Shown here one piece after another: positions 1 to 5,600 of a stretch of DNA of 6,309 nt. Each line of letters opens with the position of its first letter. The first letter of the stretch is position 1. The position numbers were made by a program, and so were the translations under genes. The stretch is from Acidobacteriota bacterium (GTDB lineage: Bacteria > Planctomycetota > Phycisphaerae > WQYP01 > JAJZKJ01), in assembly GCA_021804195.1 (NCBI GenBank), contig JAJZKJ010000137.1, positions 1 through 6,309 of the forward strand, read 5' to 3'. The notes beneath the pieces were generated by a model. That model did not search any database and had not been told where the DNA came from. It was given only the letters and a program-made list of their open reading frames with translations.

Positions 1-1
1 G

Positions 2-1105
2 ATCGACGCTGCCGATTGGGGCCGGTTGGCGGCGGGAGCGAAAAACCCGTTCATCAGCCATGGGTTTCTTGCCGCCCTGGAAGAGAGCGGCTCGGTGGGC
101 GGCGATAGCGGTTGGTATCCTTATCATGCCGCCCTGCGCGATGGGGCAGGGGCGTTGCTCGCGGCTGCACCCTGCTATGCCAAGGCGCATTCCTATGGCG
201 AGTATGTGTTCGATCATGGTTGGGCGCAAGCGTTAGAGCGGGCGGGTGGGCGCTATTATCCAAAGCTGCAAATCGCCGCCCCGTTCAGCCCTGTTCCCGG
301 CCCGCGGTTGCTGCGCGCACCAGGCGTGCCGCTCAGCGCCTTGGCCGATGCGCTGCGGCAGGCCGCCACGCGGATGCATTGTTCCTCCGCGCATATCACC
401 TTCTGCACCGAGGCCGAGTGGCGGGCATTAGGCGAAGCGGGCTGGATGCAGCGCGTCGGCGTGCAATATCACTGGCATAATCGCGGCTATGCCGATTTCG
501 ACGATTTTCTGGCCGCCCTCGCGTCGCGCAAGCGCAAATCCGTCCGGCGCGAACGGCGCGAAGCCGCGGCGGGTCTGGAAATTCGCACCTTGCGCGGCCC
601 TGAACTCACCCAGCGCGATTGGCAAGCCTTCTATCAATTTTATCTCTCCACCGTTGATCGTAAATGGGGCGGTGCCTATTTGACCGACAAATTCTTCCCG
701 CTGCTCGGCGCGTATTTGGGCGAGCAGGTGGTGATGATGCTGGCCTATCGTGCTGGCAAGCCGATTGCCGGGGCGCTCAATTTGCTCGGCGGCGATGCGC
801 TCTATGGCCGCAATTGGGGTGCTACTGAGGATGTGCCATTTTTGCATTTTGAATTATGCTATTACCAAGCCATCGAGTTCGCCATCGCCCATGGCCTGTC
901 GCGGGTCGAAGCCGGTGCGCAGGGCCAGCATAAAATCCAGCGCGGCTACCTGCCCAGCCAAACCTATTCAGCGCACTGGATCGCCCATCGCGGCTTGGCC
1001 CGCGCGGTCGCTGCGTTCTTGGAGCAAGAACGCCCGGCCATCGCCGATGAAATGGCCATGCTCGGCGAACAATCGCCCTATCGCGCAGAAGCCGCAGCCG
1101 ATTAG
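2..1105 (+). CDS. FemAB-like / GNAT-fold acyltransferase (COG3146, PF04339), 5' end cut by the window
   Basis: The frame is open from the first bases of the window, and the family signature NPFISHGFL already starts about 15 codons in. The true start is therefore upstream, and the TTG at 26 is probably internal. About 367 residues are visible against a usual 380-400, so only a short N-terminal piece is missing. Family landmarks appear in order: the ALEESGSVG segment, GEYVFDHGWA, YYPKLQIAAPFSPVPGPRLL, the basic SRKRKSVRRERREA stretch (about 524-565), FYQFYLSTVDRKWGGAYL, IAGALNLLGGDALYGRNWG, FLHFELCYYQAIEFAI and AGAQGQHKIQRGYLP (about 911-950). The fold is that of FemAB/GNAT aminoacyl or acyl transferases. 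Annotation as a peptidoglycan-biosynthesis protein is by family name only, and the substrate is unknown. There is no signal peptide or membrane segment, so a cytoplasmic location is inferred. It converges on dnaE2, and nothing links it functionally to the mutagenesis genes. The family call is firm, the biochemical role is not. Confidence 0.9.
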   Translation: MDAADWGRLAAGAKNPFISHGFLAALEESGSVGGDSGWYPYHAALRDGAGALLAAAPCYAKAHSYGEYVFDHGWAQALERAGGRYYPKLQIAAPFSPVPGPRLLRAPGVPLSALADALRQAATRMHCSSAHITFCTEAEWRALGEAGWMQRVGVQYHWHNRGYADFDDFLAALASRKRKSVRRERREAAAGLEIRTLRGPELTQRDWQAFYQFYLSTVDRKWGGAYLTDKFFPLLGAYLGEQVVMMLAYRAGKPIAGALNLLGGDALYGRNWGATEDVPFLHFELCYYQAIEFAIAHGLSRVEAGAQGQHKIQRGYLPSQTYSAHWIAHRGLARAVAAFLEQERPAIADEMAMLGEQSPYRAEAAAD

Positions 1106-1141
1106 ATCAATATTGGGTTCGGTTCAATCCGTAATCACGCT
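1106..1141. other. Short convergent intergenic gap without a clear terminator
   Basis: These 36 bp separate the stop codons of the acyltransferase (TAG, 1103-1105) and dnaE2 (TAG, 1144-1142). The only symmetry seen is the 8-bp palindrome CAATATTG and a weak ATTG/CAAT pair around a GGTTCGGTT loop. Neither has a GC-rich stem or a T-run, so no intrinsic terminator is called for either gene. Confidence 0.6.
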
Positions 1142-4100
1142 CTAACGAAAATCCCGGCTGCGCGGCAAAGGTCGCTCATTCCGGGGATGACGGGGCGAGG
1201 GATGGCGGGGTGAAGAGCGATGCGGCGTCGGGCCTTCATCCGCCCGCGCCATCGGCACATCAAGAGTGCTGATCAATGCTGAACAATCCTGCAAATCCTC
1301 AATAATCACATGAACCACCCCCTCGGCGCTGCGCTGCACCTGCCCGGTCGCGCGCAGCAGCGTCGCGGCAATGATAACCGCCCGAAACGCCGCAACATTG
1401 GCTGGCCACAGGATCAGATTGGCAATGCCGGTTTCATCCTCGATGGTGATGAACATGGTGCCCTTGGCACTGCCGGGGCGCTGCCGCACGGTCACCAGCC
1501 CGGCCAAGCTGATGCGTGCGCCATCCCGCGCGGTGGCGAGGGACGCACAAGGCCTGGTTCCCGCCAACGCCGGAGCGCCCCGCAGCAAAGCCAGCGGATG
1601 GGTGCGGAGCGAAAATCCGGTGGTCTGATAATCGCTCAATACCTGTTCGCCAGTCTGCATCACCGGCAGAGCCGGGCTTGCCGCCGAAGGCTCTAACGGG
1701 CCAAATAGTGGCAAACATGGCGCCATGTCGAGTTGGCCGATTTGCCAAAGGGCGCGGCGCCGATCAAGGCCAATCCCGCGCAACGCATCCGCCTCCGCGA
1801 GCAATAGCAGCGCACTGCGCGGCAAGGCGAGGGCGGCGAGGCTGGTCAGATCATGCGCGCGGCGCGCCTGCATGATCCGCACGGCCCAGGCCTCGCGAAA
1901 ACCTGCAATCAGGCGCAGCCCTAATTGCAACGCCCCATTCACGATTGTGCAATCCCAGTCACTGCGCGTGACATCAATCGGGCAGATGCGAACCCCATGG
2001 CTGCGCGCATCGCTGATCAGTTGCGCCGGCGCATAAAACCCCATCGGCTGCGCATTGAGCAAAGCGGCGGTAAAAGCCGCCGGATGATGGCATTTCAACC
2101 AAGCCGACACATAAACCAAATGTGCAAAACTTGCTGCATGGCTCTCCGGGAAACCATAAGTGCCAAACCCTTCGATCTGGCGGAAACAGGCCTCGGCAAA
2201 ATCAGCCGGATAGCCGCGCTGCACCATGCCGCCAACCAGTTTGGTGCGAAAATGCTGGATCGTGCCGATATTGCGAAACGTCGCCATCGCCCGGCGCAGC
2301 GCATTCGCCTCATCAGGGGTGAACTGCGCCGCCTCAATGGCAATGCGCATGGCCTGCTCTTGAAATAACGGCACACCCAGCGTGCGCCCTAACACGCGTC
2401 GCAATTCATCAGGCGGCCCATGCGCCGGATCGGGTGCGGGAAACGCGATTGGTTCATGGCCCTGGCGGCGGCGCAAATAAGGATGCACCATATCACCCTG
2501 GATCGGCCCTGGACGCACAATCGCGACTTCGATCACCAAATCATAAAAACAGCGCGGCGCTAAGCGCGGCAGCATATTCATTTGCGCGCGGCTTTCCACC
2601 TGAAATACCCCGATCGAATCACCACGGGTCAGCATCGCATACACATGCTTGTCTTCGCGCGGAACTGAAGCCAAATCATCAATGCCGATCAGCGCAAAAC
2701 ATTTGCGAATGGCGGTGAGCATTCCAAGGGCAAGAATATCAACCTTCATCATCCCCAGCGCGTTGATATCGTCCTTGTCCCATTCAATGAAGCTGCGCCC
2801 GGCCATGGCCGCCGGACCAATCGGCACGGTTTCATCGAGCCGTCCGCTGGTCAGCACAAACCCACCCACATGCTGCGATAAATGCCGGGGCAAGCCAATC
2901 AAAAGGCGCGCCAAATCAACAACCCGTCTGATCACCGGCGCGCTCGGGTTTAACCCGGCTTCGCGCAATTGCGCATCGGACCACAGCGTATCGCCAGGAT
3001 TCCAGCTTTGCGCGGCCAGCACCGCCGTCGCGTCTTGGGCCAGCCCCAGCACGCTGCCAACGGCGCGAATAGCGCTGCGTGGGCGAAAATGAATCACCGT
3101 GGCCGCCAGCGCCGCCCGGGTGCGCCCATAGCGCTGGTACAAATACTGAATAATCTCCTCGCGCCGCTCATGCTCGAAATCAACATCAATATCCGGCGGT
3201 TCGCGCCGTTCGGCAGAAATAAAGCGGGCAAATAACAAATCAATTTCCGCCGGATCAACCGCCGTAATCCCGAGCGCATAACACACCGCCGAATTTGCCG
3301 CCGAACCACGGCCCTGGCAGAGAATCCCAAGGCTGCGCGCATGGCACACAATATCATGCACAGTTAGAAAATACCGCGCATATTCAAGCGCCGCGATCAA
3401 TGCCAGCTCACGCTCAATCGTTGCGCGCACCGCCTCAGGAATCGCTGTTGGATAGCGCCGCATAGCACCCTGCCAAGTAAGTGCAGCAAGATGCTCATCC
3501 GGCGTGGTGCCCGCAGGCACCGGCTCATGCGGATATTCATAGCGCAGCTCATCGAGCGAAAATGTCACGCGCCGCACAATCTCGTCCTGATGGCGCAGCG
3601 CATCAGGATGGGCAGCCAATAAGCGCGCCATTTCGGCGGGGGATTTCAAATAACGCTCGCCATGCGGCTCAAGCGTGGTGCCGGCCTGCTCAAGCGTGCA
3701 CCCCATACGAATACAGCGCAGCACATCCTGGAGCATGCGCCGCTCCGGCGCGTGATAGAGCACATCATTCACCGCAATCAGTTTCAGCCGATATTGACCG
3801 CCAAGCCGCTCAAGCGCCGCGAGCCGAGGCGCATCATCAGGCGCAAACCGCCGTGCCGCGGCAAGATAAAGCTGGTCACAGCGCCAGTGCCGCGCCCGAT
3901 CCAGAAAATCGCTGAAAGCATCATCCACCTTGGCAGGCGGCATGATGATCAGAATTTGCCCCGCCGCCTGATCGGCTAGATCAGCGATGCGCAAATCGCA
4001 CGCCCCTTTGACAGCGCGCGTTTTACCGAGGCTGAGCAGGCGGCAAAGACGGCCCCAAGCGGCACGGTCGGTCGGATAGCAAATCACCTCCGGCGCATCG

Positions 4101-4309
4101 GCAAAACCCAAGCGCGCCCCAACCAACAAGCGCAACCCCGCCGCCTTCGCCGCCACATGCGCGCGCACCACCCCGGCGAGGCTGTTATAATCGGCAATCC
4201 CCAAGGCCGAATAGCCCAAGCTTGCCGCCTGCGCCACCAACTCTTCAGGCAGCGAGGCACCTTCCAGAAAGCTGAACGCGCTGATTGCGGCGAGTTCGGC
4301 GTAGCTCAT
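1142..4309 (-). CDS. dnaE2: Error-prone DNA polymerase III alpha subunit DnaE2 (ImuC)
   Basis: C-family polymerase that performs translesion synthesis and SOS mutagenesis together with ImuA and ImuB. The 1055 residues fit the family. The N-terminal PHP-type domain covers about residues 1-200 (YAELAAISAFSFLEGAS, then NSLAGVVRAH). The polymerase core follows, with GRGSAANSAVCYALG near 330. The catalytic motif PDIDVDF has its Asp residues at 373, 375 and 377, and the third catalytic Asp is in MKVDILALG (D524). VRPGPIQGDMVHPYL lies near 600 and YGFPESHAASFAHLVY near 720. A helix-hairpin-helix-like region spans about 810-860 and a C-terminal OB fold about 930-1010 (TMFITIEDETGIANLILWP). The tail ends in PRSRDF plus one residue, as in many relatives. 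The start is the ATG at 4309, because MSYAELA matches the family N-terminus and it forms an ATGA overlap with the upstream stop. A TTG 24 bases earlier would add an unrelated peptide. No strong Shine-Dalgarno is seen, so coupling to the upstream ORF is likely. All polymerase catalytic residues are present and it should be active. Confidence 0.97.
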   Translation of the reverse strand: MSYAELAAISAFSFLEGASLPEELVAQAASLGYSALGIADYNSLAGVVRAHVAAKAAGLRLLVGARLGFADAPEVICYPTDRAAWGRLCRLLSLGKTRAVKGACDLRIADLADQAAGQILIIMPPAKVDDAFSDFLDRARHWRCDQLYLAAARRFAPDDAPRLAALERLGGQYRLKLIAVNDVLYHAPERRMLQDVLRCIRMGCTLEQAGTTLEPHGERYLKSPAEMARLLAAHPDALRHQDEIVRRVTFSLDELRYEYPHEPVPAGTTPDEHLAALTWQGAMRRYPTAIPEAVRATIERELALIAALEYARYFLTVHDIVCHARSLGILCQGRGSAANSAVCYALGITAVDPAEIDLLFARFISAERREPPDIDVDFEHERREEIIQYLYQRYGRTRAALAATVIHFRPRSAIRAVGSVLGLAQDATAVLAAQSWNPGDTLWSDAQLREAGLNPSAPVIRRVVDLARLLIGLPRHLSQHVGGFVLTSGRLDETVPIGPAAMAGRSFIEWDKDDINALGMMKVDILALGMLTAIRKCFALIGIDDLASVPREDKHVYAMLTRGDSIGVFQVESRAQMNMLPRLAPRCFYDLVIEVAIVRPGPIQGDMVHPYLRRRQGHEPIAFPAPDPAHGPPDELRRVLGRTLGVPLFQEQAMRIAIEAAQFTPDEANALRRAMATFRNIGTIQHFRTKLVGGMVQRGYPADFAEACFRQIEGFGTYGFPESHAASFAHLVYVSAWLKCHHPAAFTAALLNAQPMGFYAPAQLISDARSHGVRICPIDVTRSDWDCTIVNGALQLGLRLIAGFREAWAVRIMQARRAHDLTSLAALALPRSALLLLAEADALRGIGLDRRRALWQIGQLDMAPCLPLFGPLEPSAASPALPVMQTGEQVLSDYQTTGFSLRTHPLALLRGAPALAGTRPCASLATARDGARISLAGLVTVRQRPGSAKGTMFITIEDETGIANLILWPANVAAFRAVIIAATLLRATGQVQRSAEGVVHVIIEDLQDCSALISTLDVPMARADEGPTPHRSSPRHPSPRHPRNERPLPRSRDFR
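1183..1212 (-). repeat. Imperfect 15-bp tandem repeat in the dnaE2 tail (SPRHP twice)
   Basis: Two adjacent 15-bp units, 1183-1197 and 1198-1212, agree at 12 of 15 positions. On the coding strand they read CGCCCCGTCATCCCC and CACCCCGCCATCCCT. They add a Pro/Arg/His-rich linker (SPRHP twice) between the OB fold and the terminal PRSRDF motif of DnaE2. The repeat keeps the frame. This tail is variable in the family, so a functional role is not implied. Confidence 0.6.
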
Positions 4310-4818
4310 GCAAAAACACCGTGAATAAACCAACCAGAAGGTCGTTCAGAAGCATAAATCCCAGCCCGGAAAACCCATAAACGCAGCCCTTCTTGTGTTT
4401 CGATATAATAATAATCCCGAATTCGCTCAGTTTCATGCTCCGCAGGATCAGGCGCAAACCGCCACCAATCCCGTGCGATGCGCTCAGGGCCATTCGCGTA
4501 AAACACTCGATAACGCCGATGCCGCCACAGGATCATCCGTGGCGGATCATCCGGCCATTCGGCAATCACCTGGATCGGGATCGGGCGTGCAAACAACACG
4601 GCCGGGCGTGGCTGTGCGGTTTGCGGAAATGAAGAGGGCGAAACCGAAATTCCGGCGCGCTGCGCGCTGCGTTCGGGAATATGGCTATCGCGCGGCACAA
4701 AGCGCTGCAGGTCTGCGCGGGCGAGCAGCAGGTCAAGCGTATGGGCTTCATCCATCGGCGCAGGGTCCAGCCAATTCGGCTGGGAATCGGGCATATCGGC
4801 GAGCATCGGCTCTAACAA
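4306..4818 (-). CDS. imuB: C-terminal part of ImuB as a separate ORF upstream of dnaE2 (split or remnant imuB)
   Basis: This 170-codon ORF matches only the C-terminal third of ImuB, the Y-family-like adaptor of the ImuABC system. From the TTG start, it has RDSHIPERS at 43-51, a Pro-rich linker, RPIPIQVIAEWPDDPP at 78-93, GPERIARDWWR at 110-120, RDYYYIE at 134-140 (DUF6504-type C-terminal signature) and the terminal WFIHGVFA. The N-terminal polymerase-like two thirds are absent here and lie on the other strand at 5518 onward. Recognisable imuB codons (IDPGFGVE) also lie upstream of the chosen start, back to an in-frame TAG at 4866-4864. TTG at 4818 is preferred because GAGG (4827-4824) sits 5 nt before it. 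The in-frame ATG at 4806 has no well-spaced Shine-Dalgarno. Its TGA overlaps the dnaE2 ATG (ATGA), the usual imuB-dnaE2 junction. No QLxLF-like clamp-binding motif is seen in it. It may be a working half of a split protein, or a decaying piece that still couples dnaE2 translation. Confidence 0.82.
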   Translation of the reverse strand: MLEPMLADMPDSQPNWLDPAPMDEAHTLDLLLARADLQRFVPRDSHIPERSAQRAGISVSPSSFPQTAQPRPAVLFARPIPIQVIAEWPDDPPRMILWRHRRYRVFYANGPERIARDWWRFAPDPAEHETERIRDYYYIETQEGLRLWVFRAGIYASERPSGWFIHGVFA

Positions 4819-4866
4819 AATAACCTCGACGCCAAATCCCGGATCAATTTGGTTCAGCCCATTCTA
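4819..4866 (-). pseudogene. Untranslated imuB codons with an in-frame TAG
   Basis: Read in the same frame as the C-terminal ImuB ORF, codons 4863-4819 give NGLNQIDPGFGVEVI, which contains the ImuB family motif around IDPGFG. They therefore once belonged to the coding region. An in-frame TAG occupies 4866-4864. Upstream of it the frame reads APIATPQAWISSRLL, which lines up without a gap to the RLL(x3)L(x2)IDPGFG pattern I recall for this family. The ancestral frame may thus have extended to about 4914 and been broken by a nonsense change. The part beyond the TAG is only a judgement by eye. Confidence 0.5.
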
Positions 4867-4888
4867 CAGCAATCGGCTGGAAATCCAA
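4861..4888 (-). promoter_or_regulatory. Possible divergent promoter for the imuB(C)-dnaE2 arm
   Basis: On the minus strand, TAGAAT (4866-4861) matches the -10 consensus at 5 of 6 positions. It is preceded after 16 bp by TTGGAT (4888-4883), which matches the -35 at only 3 of 6. A transcript starting near 4854 would give a leader of about 36 nt containing the GAGG used for the TTG at 4818. The -35 is weak, and the region derives from imuB coding sequence, so this is a candidate only. Confidence 0.3.
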
Positions 4889-4911
4889 GCTTGCGGGGTG
4901 GCGATCGGCGC

Positions 4912-4940
4912 TTGACGGCGGGAACAAACTAGAACAAAAT
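4912..4940 (+). promoter_or_regulatory. imuA promoter (-35 TTGACG, 17 bp, -10 CAAAAT)
   Basis: TTGACG at 4912-4917 matches the sigma70-type -35 consensus at 5 of 6 positions. CAAAAT at 4935-4940 matches the -10 at 4 of 6, with the optimal 17-bp spacer. Transcription would start about 6-7 bases downstream, at or next to the A of the imuA ATG (4947). The LexA box overlaps the -10 and the start point, the expected geometry for repression. Confidence 0.6.
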
Positions 4941-4946
4941 AAGAAC
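4932..4946 (+). promoter_or_regulatory. LexA (SOS) operator, GAAC-N7-GAAC
   Basis: The sequence GAACAAAATAAGAAC is a perfect direct-repeat LexA box of the alphaproteobacterial type (GTTC-N7-GTTC on the other strand). It overlaps the predicted imuA -10 and ends on the base before the imuA ATG. A third GAAC half-site at 4922-4925 lies 6 bp before the first half of the box. This places imuA and imuB under DNA-damage control. As the only such box seen between the divergent arms, it may also affect the dnaE2 arm. Confidence 0.87.
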
Positions 4947-5600
4947 ATGTCCTCCCAACACCCGCTTGCGCCCGCCCAGCGCGCTGCTTTTCCGCCGCCG
5001 ATTTTGGGGTTGGCGGCGGTGCATGAGCTGGGCTGCGGGGTGGGCTGTGGGCTGAGTCATGGGTTCGATGCGGCGGGGCTGGTTGGGTTTGCCGCTTTGC
5101 TGCTCGGGGTGATTGCGCCGAAGGGCCAGGTTGTTTGGGTGGCGGAGCGGAGCGATTTATATCCGCCAGGGCTGATGCGCCTTGGGCTTGATCCGGCGCG
5201 GATCATTCTCGCGCATGCCAAAGACGCGCCCGCACGCCTCGCTTCGATGGAGACCGCCTTGCGCGGCGGACTGCATGCGATCGGCCAGGAGCGGCTGAAC
5301 CGGCTTGCCGCACGGCGTTTGGCGCTGGCGGCCCGGCAGGGGGGCGGTGTCGGGTTGATTTTGGCCGGTGCAGCTCTGAGCGATTCCACTGCCTGCGCCA
5401 GCCGCTGGCGGATCACCCCTGCCCTATCGCGCCAGCCAGACACGCCGCGCTGGCATGCTGAACTGGTTTATGCCCGCAATACCCCGCCCACCGCGTTCCT
5501 GCTTGAAGCCGATTGCCATGGATCGTCGCCTGCTTTCACTCTGGTTGCCGGAATGGTCGATCATGCGCCAATCCCGGTTTTGCGCCGCCAAGCCGGGTGA
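4947..5600 (+). CDS. imuA: ImuA, SOS mutagenesis accessory protein (RecA/SulA-related)
   Basis: ImuA is the small RecA-like accessory partner of ImuB and DnaE2 in damage-induced mutagenesis and acts in the cytoplasm on stalled replication. The 217 residues show AVHELG at 24-29, the QVVWVAERSDLYPPGLMRLGLDPARI core at about 61-86, then METALRGGLHAIG at 101-113. RLALAARQGGGVGLIL follows at 124-139, ASRWRI at 151-156 and AELVYARN at 171-178, each in the order usual for the family. There is no canonical Walker A motif. The ATG at 4947 is chosen because the frame has no better start and the promoter and LexA box end exactly there. No Shine-Dalgarno precedes it, so a leaderless mRNA is likely. The N-terminus is short: the Gly-rich LPGGGL-type segment I expect before the HE motif is missing. 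Its 3' end overlaps imuB by 83 bp. Confidence 0.87.
   Translation: MSSQHPLAPAQRAAFPPPILGLAAVHELGCGVGCGLSHGFDAAGLVGFAALLLGVIAPKGQVVWVAERSDLYPPGLMRLGLDPARIILAHAKDAPARLASMETALRGGLHAIGQERLNRLAARRLALAARQGGGVGLILAGAALSDSTACASRWRITPALSRQPDTPRWHAELVYARNTPPTAFLLEADCHGSSPAFTLVAGMVDHAPIPVLRRQAG

Noticed and set aside
26..28. TTG as the start of the FemAB-like acyltransferase
   Set aside because: The frame is open to the left edge and the preceding codons (IDAADWGRL) resemble the family lead-in to NPF, so the gene starts before the window.
1310..3979. Several + strand open frames of 64-147 codons within dnaE2
   Set aside because: They are all antisense to continuous, motif-rich dnaE2 codons and have low-complexity Ala/Arg/Pro/Gln composition. 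None has a credible Shine-Dalgarno or domain.
4310..4333. Earlier TTG start for dnaE2 at 4333
   Set aside because: It would add MVYSRCFC, which does not resemble the family, and it lies inside the ImuB C-terminal ORF in another frame. The ATG at 4309 matches the family N-terminus and gives the typical ATGA overlap.
4832..4852. CCAAA/TTTGG inverted repeat with an 11-base loop near the imuB breakpoint
   Set aside because: A five-base stem is too weak for a terminator, an attachment site or an invertase site, and it lies within former imuB codons.
4216..4894. 10-bp direct repeat CCAAGCTTGC at 4216-4225 and 4885-4894, considered as a recombination site
   Set aside because: It is short, in direct rather than inverted orientation, and one copy lies inside dnaE2 codons with no flanking similarity. 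Chance is sufficient.
5057..5443. 128-codon open frame on the minus strand within imuA
   Set aside because: It is antisense to a well-supported gene, is rich in Arg/Ser/Pro/Ala as expected for the complement of GC-rich coding sequence, and has no recognisable motif.
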